A stretch of 59,152 bases of DNA from Cryomorphaceae bacterium ASP10-05a (GTDB taxonomy: Bacteria > Bacteroidota > Bacteroidia > Flavobacteriales_D > Sanyastnellaceae), in assembly GCA_000981645.1 (NCBI GenBank), contig LAQC01000003.1, positions 69,104 through 128,255 of the forward strand, in the 5' to 3' direction. This document shows, one piece after another, positions 36,182 to 44,171 of the stretch; the first letter of the stretch is position 1; the number at the start of each line of letters is the position of its first letter. The notes below the pieces were generated by a model. That model did no database searches. It was not told the DNA's origin and was given only the letters and a program-made list of their open reading frames with translations. The position numbers and the translations under genes are program-made.

Positions 36182-36718
36182 ATGAAGCAGATATTAACTT
36201 TAATAGCAACAGTGACTTTATCTTTAGCGGCACATAGCCAGCTAGAGATGAATAACACCAAAACTGTGGCTGTAGTTAAGGGGAGTTATATTTATAATTT
36301 TGCTAAGAACTGTCAGTGGGATGAGTCCTTTTACGAAACGGAAGTATTTAAAATGGCCGTTTATGGTGATAGCGACTTGTATAATGAACTCATAGATAAA
36401 TACGATAATAGACCTATAAATAACCAGGTCGTAGAGGTCGTTTGGGTTACAGACTTGGATATGCTCTTTGATGAACAAATAGTATTTCTCTCTGAAGTTA
36501 AGAAAAATGATTTAATTCTAGCCAGTGATATAGCTGAGGAAAATGGCTCTTTACTCATCACGGATTTTAATGGCGCCATTTCTCTTGGATCCATTATTAA
36601 TTTTGTGATTGTTGAGAATACGATATCATTTGATTTAAACTTAACGCAGGCAGTAACAAATGGTATTAATTTAGGAAATAGAATGAATAACTGGGCAAAT
36701 AAAATAGTTGAGCAATGA
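36182..36718 (+). CDS. YfiR family (DUF4154) protein, exported
   Basis: 178 residues. Signal peptide about 1-19. The mature protein shows the YfiR pattern: VVKGSYIYNFAKNCQW, FKMAVYGDSDLYNELI, NQVVEVVWVTDLD, NDLILASDIAEENGSLLITDF and IINFVIVENTISFDLNLTQA near the C-terminus. In Pseudomonas YfiR is a periplasmic repressor of the diguanylate cyclase YfiN. Here no cyclase is adjacent. The stop overlaps the TPR gene start (ATGA), and a SpoIIE-type phosphatase follows, so the trio may form a signalling unit. That link is inference. Confidence 0.85.
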   Translation: MKQILTLIATVTLSLAAHSQLEMNNTKTVAVVKGSYIYNFAKNCQWDESFYETEVFKMAVYGDSDLYNELIDKYDNRPINNQVVEVVWVTDLDMLFDEQIVFLSEVKKNDLILASDIAEENGSLLITDFNGAISLGSIINFVIVENTISFDLNLTQAVTNGINLGNRMNNWANKIVEQ

Positions 36719-37599
36719 AGTACCTACTACTATTTACATTAGCTCTTTTGAGCTCCAATGCGATTTCTCAAAATGAGGAATTAGTAAACAATGCCTTGGA
36801 AGCATACAAAGAAGGTTCTTTCTTAGAAGCAAAAAGTCTTATAGATGAGTCTATTACTTTTGTTGAGAATGATATGAGTCCGAAAGTATGGAATTTCAGA
36901 GGGCATATCTATAAGCAACTTTATAAAGAATCTATTCAGGACCAGGGCGCTAGCTACAGAGACGAAGCGGTAGCTTCATTTAAAAAATCTTGTGAGTTAT
37001 CTTCTGATGGGCAGTATTATCCGGATAACATTAAGGCGCTAGAATACTTATCAGCTACTTATTTTAATGATGCAGTAGATAGCGTTCTTAAATTGAAATA
37101 CAATGGTGGAGATAATCCAGTACAATTTTTCCAAAACTTTAAAGAGCTTAAACTATGGCTGAAGCCTCAAGAAGGGGTGAAAGCTGAGGAATTGATGTTC
37201 CTAAAAATGCTAGCTCAGAGTTATGAGAAAATCCACACTAAGCACGATTCAGAGGATAGGGAGAGTATTCTAAAAGCGATTAGCTACTATGAACAAGCTC
37301 TTGGGTTAGATGCTCAAGACTATGAAGCTAATTTTAATTTGGCGATAATACATTATAATGAAGGAGCTCGTTTAATAGGAGGGATTAGCTATAAAACTGG
37401 GATGGATGAACTAATCAGTATTCAAACGAGATGTGTCGAGTACTTCAGACATGCTCTTCCGTTTATGAAAAAAGCTGAATCTTTAAGGCCGAATAGAGTA
37501 GAATCTCTTAAAGGTTTAATGTTCATTAATAGAGCTCTTAATAATTTTGATATCTATCTAGAATATAAATCGAAGTTAGATGAGATTTTGAATAATTAG
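36715..37599 (+). CDS. TPR-repeat protein, exported
   Basis: 294 residues. Signal peptide about 1-18, then several tetratricopeptide-like helix pairs (for example residues 20-60, 75-115, 195-245). The A-x-x-F-x-x-A spacing is visible in ALEAYKEGSFLEAKSL and DYEANFNLAIIHYNEGARL. TPR proteins mount other proteins. It overlaps the YfiR gene by four bases (ATGA) and precedes the phosphatase by 135 bases. No partner can be named from the sequence. Confidence 0.75.
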   Translation: MKYLLLFTLALLSSNAISQNEELVNNALEAYKEGSFLEAKSLIDESITFVENDMSPKVWNFRGHIYKQLYKESIQDQGASYRDEAVASFKKSCELSSDGQYYPDNIKALEYLSATYFNDAVDSVLKLKYNGGDNPVQFFQNFKELKLWLKPQEGVKAEELMFLKMLAQSYEKIHTKHDSEDRESILKAISYYEQALGLDAQDYEANFNLAIIHYNEGARLIGGISYKTGMDELISIQTRCVEYFRHALPFMKKAESLRPNRVESLKGLMFINRALNNFDIYLEYKSKLDEILNN

Positions 37600-37734
37600 T
37601 CTATTAGGCTCTTTTAGTAGTGTAAGTATTTAGATGATCAGCGTGTAGGAAAATTCGCACACCTTCATAGTCAATTAGGCCTTAAAAGGAATGTAAAAAA
37701 GCCCGTTCTTTGAGGTCGACGCTTATTTCTAATT

Positions 37735-39537
37735 ATGAACTTTAAGTTTACTATATCAAGGAAGATTTCATTGGGCTTTGGACTATTTATCCTAGTGGTG
37801 GCGGTGGTTCTTTTTATAACCACCAGAACTCTTACAGAGAGTATCGCTCTGACTAGAGATATAAATGAACGTCATTCTCCAGCTCTTTATCATTTAAACA
37901 TCTTAAAAAATAATGTTTCAGAATCTGTAGCGTTAGCAGAAAACTGGGTATTGTATCAAACTCGAAGTGATAACCCCTCTAAGCTTAAGCTGGAAAAGCT
38001 GGTAAAACAAGACATTCCTAATAAAACAGTGGATCTATCGGCATTTACTAGTGGTTGGGGGTTAGAAGATAGACTTATCCTTGAAGAAATAACCGAAGAA
38101 ATCCAGACACTTACAGTAGTTTATGAGGAAATTAAAAGTATACTTCCATCATTCGAGAGCTATAGTCCTATAAACATGATGAATGCCGAGTTCTTAATAG
38201 AAGATGAGAATAAAGTAGATACTATCTCTAAACAGTTGTATGAGTTTATAGGAACCCTTATCGATAGGCAGCAAAAGGTTATTAGCGCTAAGAGTAAGTT
38301 AATGGCTGAGTCTTTCAGTAGGCTACTTACAGAGCTGGTAGTCATTTTTATCTTTGTGCTTTTTTCTGGAGTTATTATTGCTCATTTTACTATTCGGTCT
38401 ATAGTTAAGCCAGTAAAATTTCTAAAGAGAATACTTCTTTACTTGGGAAAAGGAATATTCCCAACCACCACGATGAATATCTCAAATGATGAAATTGGAG
38501 ACATGAGTTTTGCAGTGAAAAGACTTGTAGAAGGACTGAAGAGAACTACTGAATTTGCGAATGAAGTAGGCGCAGGAAATTTTGACGCCAAGTATGAACC
38601 ATTAAGTGAAGATGACGAGCTAGGAAGAGAACTGCTGAAGATGCGCGATGACCTAGCAGAAAATGAAAAATACTTAGAGCTTAAAGTACAAGAAAGAACG
38701 GATGAAGTAGTAAGACAGAAAGAGGAGATAGAAAACCAAAAAGAAAAAGTAACAGAACTTTACAAAGACCTTACAGATAGTATTAATTATGCCAAAAGAC
38801 TGCAGGAAGCCATCTTGCCAGGTGACGAGGCCATTTCGAAGTGTTTTCCAGAGTCCTTTGTGTTATACCGACCTAAAGCTATAGTAAGCGGAGATTTTTA
38901 CTGGTTTAAAGAACAGAAAAATGAAGTAATGTTTTCTGTTGTAGACTGCACTGGTCATGGTGTTCCAGGAGCATTCATGAGTTTGGTCGGTTATAACGCC
39001 ATTAATCAAGTGGTAAAGACTAAAACGAACCCTTCAGAAATCCTTAAAGAGGTAAGTAAATTAGCGACAGAAACATTGCAAAGTAGAGATGCGGGTGAAA
39101 TGAAAGTCCAAGACGGGATGGACATGGCGTTTTGCACAATTAACCCAGCAACATTAATGTTGGAATATAGTGGCGCATTTAATCCTGCTTACATTGTGCG
39201 TGGTGGAGAATTAATTGAACTGCGCCCAGACAAAATTGCTATAGGGGCTTATAGCGAAGGTGTAACAGAATTTTCGGACATTAATTTTAAGCTTCAGGCT
39301 AACGATATTATCTATCTATTCTCAGATGGATACGCAGACCAATTTGGAGGACCTGATGGAAAAAAGTTTATGCGTAAAAAATTCAAAGCACTCTTACTAG
39401 AGATCAGAGAGCTTCCTATGCTTGTTCAGCGAAAAGAGCTTTATTCTCGACTCGTAGAATGGCAGGGGCGTGAATCACAAGTAGATGATATTTGTGTATT
39501 CGGCATTAAAATCACTGCAGACTCCATGCAGAATTAA
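37735..39537 (+). CDS. Membrane receptor with HAMP and SpoIIE/PP2C phosphatase domain
   Basis: 600 residues. TM1 about 14-32, a periplasmic helical sensor region (33-200), TM2 about 203-226, a HAMP domain (about 227-282), a second HAMP-like or linker segment, a coiled coil (about 310-355; QKEEIENQKEKV), and a SpoIIE-like PP2C domain (about 365-595). The phosphatase motifs include SGDFYWF, VVDCTGHGVPGAFMSL, KVQDGMDMAFC and DIIYLFSDGYADQFGG, all with expected metal-ligand Asp residues. It likely dephosphorylates an anti-anti-sigma-type or unknown partner in response to a periplasmic signal. The YfiR and TPR proteins just upstream are candidate inputs. Confidence 0.88.
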   Translation: MNFKFTISRKISLGFGLFILVVAVVLFITTRTLTESIALTRDINERHSPALYHLNILKNNVSESVALAENWVLYQTRSDNPSKLKLEKLVKQDIPNKTVDLSAFTSGWGLEDRLILEEITEEIQTLTVVYEEIKSILPSFESYSPINMMNAEFLIEDENKVDTISKQLYEFIGTLIDRQQKVISAKSKLMAESFSRLLTELVVIFIFVLFSGVIIAHFTIRSIVKPVKFLKRILLYLGKGIFPTTTMNISNDEIGDMSFAVKRLVEGLKRTTEFANEVGAGNFDAKYEPLSEDDELGRELLKMRDDLAENEKYLELKVQERTDEVVRQKEEIENQKEKVTELYKDLTDSINYAKRLQEAILPGDEAISKCFPESFVLYRPKAIVSGDFYWFKEQKNEVMFSVVDCTGHGVPGAFMSLVGYNAINQVVKTKTNPSEILKEVSKLATETLQSRDAGEMKVQDGMDMAFCTINPATLMLEYSGAFNPAYIVRGGELIELRPDKIAIGAYSEGVTEFSDINFKLQANDIIYLFSDGYADQFGGPDGKKFMRKKFKALLLEIRELPMLVQRKELYSRLVEWQGRESQVDDICVFGIKITADSMQN

Positions 39538-39552
39538 GCTAAACCTTAGCTT
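39536..39552. terminator. Short hairpin over both convergent stop codons
   Basis: AAGCTAA (39536-39542) and TTAGCTT (39546-39552) form a 7-bp stem with an ACC loop and contain most or all of both stop codons. There is no T-run, so termination is uncertain. Confidence 0.35.
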
Positions 39553-40397
39553 GGCATGTATCCTCCAAAAGAGCTGTAAGTTAAAATGTGAGTTTCTACT
39601 GGATTAAGAACCATCACGGGAATCTGTGATGAATTCTCTATCATCTGCTGAGCATAATTAGTACCGAAGATTCCGAATAATCCATTATCAGGGATATTCA
39701 TAATAGCTATTAAATCACCAGTAACAGCAGCCGAATGTTTTACTACATCTTTCACAAAAGCTGAAGTAGAACTCGCAGATTCTGTGATTTTAGTAGTGCA
39801 CTCTAAACCTTCTTCTTTGAAGAAATTAGCAGCGAACTTGATGTTTCTGTTTAATTGGTTTCTAAGATATTCATCCTTCTCTCCTGGAGAAATCAAGTGT
39901 ACTCTAGATTTAAAATAATGCGCCATCTTAGCGGCTAATTTTAATTTTTGTTTTGTCTCTTTATGAAGATCTAATGGAACCATAATATCGTCATATGCAT
40001 TCGGCCCTACACCTTTTTCTTGAGTTATGATAAAAGGAACACTTGAGCTAGTAACTATTTTTAGCGCCCTACTCCCAGTAATAAATTGCATTCCCTGCAT
40101 ACCATGAGTTCCCATAATAATAAGAGAAGCGTCCATCTCTACAGCCGCGCTATCTATATCTTCATAGATGTTTCCTATTCTACCTACCACCTCTACATCT
40201 AGGTCTAAAGTCTTTTTAACACGCTCTTTTAGAGCATTTAATTTCAGCCTGGCTTCATTTAAGTTCTTTTTATGTTCCACTATATGAATCACATAAACCT
40301 TTGAGTTTGTAGCTAGGGCTACCGCTTTTGCATGTTCTATAGCGATATCACTTACATGAGTGAAGTCCGTTGGAACTAGGATCTTTGTTGTTGCCAT
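39546..40397 (-). CDS. Universal stress protein with two Usp domains
   Basis: 283 residues from the ATG at 40397 (MATTKILVPTDF). An upstream frame from 40427 overlaps the -7 box and is rejected. Two tandem Usp-like domains (about 4-140 and 148-280). The first has LVPTDFTHVSDIAIEHA and the ATP-site GTHGMQGMQFITGSRALKI. The second opens DDIMVPLDLHKETKQKLKLAAKMA and has a degenerate nucleotide site (NIPDNGLFGIFGTNYAQQMI). It acts in the cytosol, with a role in stress survival. It is convergent with the phosphatase gene and divergent from metG. Confidence 0.9.
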   Translation of the reverse strand: MATTKILVPTDFTHVSDIAIEHAKAVALATNSKVYVIHIVEHKKNLNEARLKLNALKERVKKTLDLDVEVVGRIGNIYEDIDSAAVEMDASLIIMGTHGMQGMQFITGSRALKIVTSSSVPFIITQEKGVGPNAYDDIMVPLDLHKETKQKLKLAAKMAHYFKSRVHLISPGEKDEYLRNQLNRNIKFAANFFKEEGLECTTKITESASSTSAFVKDVVKHSAAVTGDLIAIMNIPDNGLFGIFGTNYAQQMIENSSQIPVMVLNPVETHILTYSSFGGYMPS

Positions 40398-40424
40398 TTT
40401 TGAGCGTGTTTTTTTGTCGTAAAA

Positions 40425-40432
40425 CAAAAGTA
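40425..40432 (-). promoter_or_regulatory. -7 box of the universal stress protein gene (TACTTTTG)
   Basis: A perfect TAnnTTTG on the minus strand, 28 bases before the ATG at 40397. Confidence 0.6.
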
Positions 40433-40582
40433 CATTAAAGCTGCAAGTAATGTGATTTAAACGAATTACTAATTTTTATTTTACACCAAAAATTCGTTAA
40501 AGCTCTTTTGTCAATCACGTTATTAGAATGTCAAAGGAAATCGGTTACATCTGTTCTGTATTTTAAAGTGATTCTCTATTGA

Positions 40583-40591
40583 GCGTTGCAA
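40583..40591. repeat. GCGTTGCAA motif copy in the metG promoter
   Basis: Its TTG ends 21 bases before the metG -7 box, where the -33 element is expected. Confidence 0.7.
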
Positions 40592-40609
40592 TGCTCCAAT
40601 AAAACCAAG

Positions 40610-40617
40610 TATCTTTG
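40610..40617 (+). promoter_or_regulatory. -7 box of metG (TATCTTTG)
   Basis: A perfect TAnnTTTG, 21 bases before the GTG start of metG. Confidence 0.65.
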
Positions 40618-40637
40618 ACCTTTGAAAATCGCTTCCC

Positions 40638-42719
40638 GTGGAAAACACTAAGAAAAAACACTTAATAACTTCAGCCCTTCCTTATGCCAATGGACCATTG
40701 CACATAGGTCATCTAGCTGGAGCATACCTGCCAGCAGACATTTATGCTAGGTTCCTAAGAATGAATGGTGAAGATGTAGCTTTTATCTGTGGTTCAGATG
40801 AACATGGCGCAGCTATTACATTAAGAGCAAAAAAAGAAGGCGTAACGCCTAAGGAAATAGTAGATAAATACAATGGAATTATCTCTAAGTCCTTCGAGGA
40901 ATTTGGAATTTCATTTGATATGTATCATAGAACATCTGCTCCAGAGCATCACCAAACAGCGCAGGATTTCTTTAAAGTTCTAGAAGAAAAGGGGTCGTTT
41001 GAAAAGAAAACATCAGAGCAATATTATGATGAGAAAAATGACCAATTCTTAGCAGATAGATATATCTCAGGAGAGTGTCCTAAGTGCGCTAACCCTGATG
41101 CGTATGGTGATCAGTGTGAAAAATGTGGAAGTACATTATCCCCATCAGAATTAATAAACCCCAGATCTACTATTTCAGGGGAAACGCCTGTAATGAAAGA
41201 GACTTCACATTGGTATTTGCCTATGAATCAGCATGAAGAATGGCTGAAAGAATACATAGAAATAGGAGAGTATGAAGGGAAGACACACCATAACGTAAAA
41301 GAGTGGAAAAATCATGTGATAGGCCAGTGCAAAAGCTGGATAGATGGCGGGTTAATGCCACGAGCTATGACCAGAGACCTCAACTGGGGAGTGAAAGTAC
41401 CGGTGGAAGGAGCCGATGGAAAAGTACTCTATGTTTGGTTAGATGCTCCCATAGGATATATTACTGCTACCAAAGTTTGGGCAGAGAAAAATGGAAAGAA
41501 CTGGGAAGACTATTGGAAAGGAGAAAACTCCGAGATAGTACATTTTATAGGTAAGGATAACATAGTGTTTCACTGCATTATCTTCCCGATACTGCTTAAA
41601 GAACATGGAGGATTTAATCTTCCAGTAAACGTTCCTGCCAACGAGTTCATGAATCTAGAAGGCGATAAGATTTCTACTTCTAAAAATTGGGCGGTTTGGC
41701 TTCATGAGTATTTAGAAGAATTCCCAGGAAAACAAGATGAATTAAAGTATGTACTCACCTCTATTATGCCTGAAGCCAAGGATAGTGAGTTTACATGGAC
41801 AGACTATAAAGACAGAATAAATAACGAGCTAGCCGATATTTTAGGAAATTATCTAAATAGAGTAATCGTGTTAACGCTAAAGTACTATGATGGAGTAGTA
41901 CCAGAAGTAGCGTTGCAACGCGAAGATGAAGAAGCACTAGACGAAGCATTGTCATCTGCGCAGCAAGTATCAGAATCTATAGTAAAGTACAGATTTAGAG
42001 AAGCGCTTTCCGCAGCTATGAATATGGCTAGAATCGGAAACAGACAGCTGCAGGCATTAGAGCCATGGAGACTACAGAAAACAGACCCCGAAAGAGTGAA
42101 GTCTATAATGCTCGCTCATCTTCAGATAGCAGCCAATATAACGGTGGCACTGGCTCCCTTTTTACCGAATAAAGCCGCACAAATAGCGCAGGCTTTAGGA
42201 GTTGATAATAAGACATGGACATTCTCTCAAGAGAAAGTAGCCAAAGGAAGCACTATCCAGAAAATGGATATTTTATTCGAAAAAGTAGAAGACGAGACTA
42301 TACAAAAACAAGTAGAAAAATTGGAAGCGAGTAAAACAGATAATGCAGCAGCTGCAGTCGAGCCAGTAGAGACTCGTGCTCAAAAAGAAGAAATAGCTTT
42401 CGATGATTTCATGAAAATAGACATGAGAGTAGGGACTATCATAGAAGCTGAAAAAGTAAAAAAAGCAGATCGACTACTAAAACTTTTAATAGACACAGGG
42501 ATAGATAAAAGAACTGTGGTAAGTGGAATAGCTCAGAGCTTCACCCCAGAAGAAGTCATAGGAAAAAAGGTCACCGTTCTTTTAAACCTAGCTCCTAGAA
42601 AGATAAAAGGCATAGAAAGTCAGGGAATGATTCTTATGGCAGAAAATGCAGAAGGAAAGCTGTCATTCCTTCAGCCAGATGGCAAGCATGGTTCAGCTGC
42701 AGGAGATGGAGTAAGTTGA
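40638..42719 (+). CDS. metG: Methionyl-tRNA synthetase
   Basis: 693 residues from a GTG start; the downstream sequence MENTKKKHLITSALPYANGP fits the family's N-terminus. Class I signatures are HIGH (22-25) and the KMSKS equivalent KISTSKN. A zinc knuckle CPKCANPDAYGDQCEKCG lies in the connective domain. The C-terminal 110 residues (FDDFMKIDMRVGTIIEAE onward) form a Trbp111/EMAP-II-like tRNA-binding domain that also drives dimerisation. It charges tRNA-Met. The gene has its own promoter and is the last native-looking gene before the accessory segment. Confidence 0.97.
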   Translation: MENTKKKHLITSALPYANGPLHIGHLAGAYLPADIYARFLRMNGEDVAFICGSDEHGAAITLRAKKEGVTPKEIVDKYNGIISKSFEEFGISFDMYHRTSAPEHHQTAQDFFKVLEEKGSFEKKTSEQYYDEKNDQFLADRYISGECPKCANPDAYGDQCEKCGSTLSPSELINPRSTISGETPVMKETSHWYLPMNQHEEWLKEYIEIGEYEGKTHHNVKEWKNHVIGQCKSWIDGGLMPRAMTRDLNWGVKVPVEGADGKVLYVWLDAPIGYITATKVWAEKNGKNWEDYWKGENSEIVHFIGKDNIVFHCIIFPILLKEHGGFNLPVNVPANEFMNLEGDKISTSKNWAVWLHEYLEEFPGKQDELKYVLTSIMPEAKDSEFTWTDYKDRINNELADILGNYLNRVIVLTLKYYDGVVPEVALQREDEEALDEALSSAQQVSESIVKYRFREALSAAMNMARIGNRQLQALEPWRLQKTDPERVKSIMLAHLQIAANITVALAPFLPNKAAQIAQALGVDNKTWTFSQEKVAKGSTIQKMDILFEKVEDETIQKQVEKLEASKTDNAAAAVEPVETRAQKEEIAFDDFMKIDMRVGTIIEAEKVKKADRLLKLLIDTGIDKRTVVSGIAQSFTPEEVIGKKVTVLLNLAPRKIKGIESQGMILMAENAEGKLSFLQPDGKHGSAAGDGVS
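41910..41921. repeat. Full GCGTTGCAACGC palindrome in metG
   Basis: Reads GCG TTG CAA CGC, Ala-Leu-Gln-Arg. CGC is a rare Arg codon in this gene, which mostly uses AGA. Confidence 0.75.
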
Positions 42720-43011
42720 TAGATGATATAGCTAATTTTCATAAGTTTATCGGGTAGTTTGATGGGTTACGCCCTAATAGTTAAATGAACAGCCAATGCT
42801 TTCTTTAATAAATTCGTGTTTATAGGTTGTGTCTTACTTAATGCTATTGCAGTTTAGCTCTCTTTTTCTGATGCATGATAAGACGGGACTAAAATTTACA
42901 TACCGGTTCTGTGGTCCATGCTGTCGTTATTTATAGGTCTTATTCTATATGCCGATAGTCTTTTTTATAGTTTTATGTAAGTACTATCTTTCTAATATTT
43001 AACCTTAATCT
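42720..43011. other. Intergenic region, no feature recognised
   Basis: About 290 bases after metG, AT-rich, with stop codons in all frames. It leads into gene fragments and may be decayed sequence of the same insertion scar. Confidence 0.35.
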
Positions 43012-43013
43012 TC

Positions 43014-43142
43014 TTATAAATCTGGACGAAGCTCTTCGGTTCTTTTAAGTGCTTCTGCTTCTCGCCAAGCTTCAATTCTTGACGTATGACCGCTTAATAG
43101 AATATCGGGGACCTTCCAGTCTTTGTATTCTGAAGGTCTAGT
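43014..43142 (-). pseudogene. trmD: trmD 3'-end fragment (tRNA m1G37 methyltransferase C-terminus)
   Basis: 43 codons including the stop encode [18 protein letters not shown], then ...[22 protein letters not shown]. This is the conserved C-terminal end of TrmD. A TAA stands in frame just before the Thr codon, so the rest of the gene is absent here. A full trmD must exist elsewhere, since it is essential. A 3'-end fragment like this is a hallmark of integration into, or recombination with, that gene. Confidence 0.85.
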
Positions 43143-43166
43143 TTAGATAGGTGAAGCCAGTAAATA

Positions 43167-43274
43167 ATGCAAGAATTCTATTTAGATGAGTTTTGCTACA
43201 AACTAAACCGAAGAGACCTTGGATCTAAGGTTTTTGAAAGACTTGCTCTAGCGATTGCTAAATCCTATTGGTGA
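43167..43274 (+). pseudogene. IS1595-type transposase remnant (C-terminal 35 codons)
   Basis: It encodes MQEFYLDEFCYKLNRRDLG and ...SKVFERLALAIAKSYW before a TGA. The (Y/N)LDEFCYKLNRR stretch with a following Phe-x-Arg-Leu matches the end of ISXO2/IS1595-like transposases. The catalytic DDE part is missing. No terminal inverted repeat was recognised. It is a dead insertion-sequence scar. Confidence 0.7.
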
Positions 43275-43438
43275 ACTCTGGGGAATCAGATTAACTTTTA
43301 TCGCAGATAGGATAGTATCTGAAGTTATAAGCGCATTACATCTTAGCATCAAAGCAAAAGACAATTTACCCGTTCAGCCTGTGATAATTTAACCGTACAA
43401 TCAAGACCATAGCTAATCAGGCGTTTGTATTTTGTCTA

Positions 43439-43470
43439 AAACATTTTTTAGACTTGTCTAAAAAATGTTT
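43439..43470. promoter_or_regulatory. Perfect 15+15 bp inverted repeat, candidate MntR/DtxR operator
   Basis: AAACATTTTTTAGAC (43439-43453) and GTCTAAAAAATGTTT (43456-43470) are exact reverse complements around TT. The core TTTAGAC-TT-GTCTAAA has the size and symmetry of DtxR/MntR-family operators. It ends 9 bases before the -7 box, so it covers the -33 region. A further half site, GTCTAAAA, is at 43434-43441. Autorepression of the mntR-transporter operon by metal is the likely role. Confidence 0.7.
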
Positions 43471-43479
43471 TCCTTTCAT

Positions 43480-43487
43480 TATATTTG
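43480..43487 (+). promoter_or_regulatory. -7 box of the metal-transport operon (TATATTTG)
   Basis: A perfect TAnnTTTG, 20 bases before the regulator's ATG and directly after the inverted repeat. Confidence 0.7.
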
Positions 43488-43506
43488 TGAACATATTTAA
43501 CATTCA

Positions 43507-44169
43507 ATGAATTCGTTTACTGAAGAAAATTATTTAAAAGCCATTTTTAAGCTGAGCTTGGGAAGTAACAAAGATGTTTCTACGAATGCAATAGCGGAGC
43601 AATTAGATACCAGAGCTTCTTCGGTTACTGATATGATAAAAAAATTATCAGACAAAAAACTAGTGAAACATGTTAAATACAAAGGGGTTAGCTTAACTGG
43701 AAGCGGAAAAAAAATAGCAGTTTCCATTGTCCGAAGTCATCGATTATGGGAAGTTTTTTTGGCAGAAAAATTACATTTCAAATGGGATGAAGTGCACGAA
43801 TTTGCCGAAGAATTGGAACACATCAAGTCAGATGAACTAACAGAAAGATTAGATGCTTTCTTGGGATTCCCAAAGCACGATCCGCATGGAGATCCTATCC
43901 CTGATAAAGAGGGTAACATTAATAGACACAAAGATATTACTGTAGCAAATCTTAAGCTAAACGAGAAAGGTGTTATTGTAGGTGTAAAAGATCACTCTAA
44001 GAGTTATTTAAAATATTTAGAAAGACTTGATCTAATTCTGGGAACAGAAATTGAGGTAAAAGATGTTGTTGATTTTGACCTTTCGATTACCCTCTCAGTC
44101 AATGAGACATTTAGCGTAAGTATTTCAAATCAAGCAAGTAAAAACCTAATTGTTAAAAAGTTAAAGTAG
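43507..44169 (+). CDS. DtxR/MntR-family metal-dependent regulator
   Basis: 220 residues. Winged helix (about 1-70; ENYLKAIFKLS, STNAIAEQLDTRASSVTDMIKKL), dimerisation and metal domain (about 71-145) and a C-terminal FeoA/SH3-like domain (about 150-220). By comparison with Bacillus MntR, His79, Glu101, Glu104 and His105 match its His77, Glu99, Glu102 and His103, while Asp8 and Glu11 are replaced by Asn8 and Lys11. It should repress the transporter genes that follow when metal (Mn or Fe) is plentiful. It is 2 bases from the binding-protein gene. Confidence 0.9.
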   Translation: MNSFTEENYLKAIFKLSLGSNKDVSTNAIAEQLDTRASSVTDMIKKLSDKKLVKHVKYKGVSLTGSGKKIAVSIVRSHRLWEVFLAEKLHFKWDEVHEFAEELEHIKSDELTERLDAFLGFPKHDPHGDPIPDKEGNINRHKDITVANLKLNEKGVIVGVKDHSKSYLKYLERLDLILGTEIEVKDVVDFDLSITLSVNETFSVSISNQASKNLIVKKLK

Positions 44170-44171
44170 AG

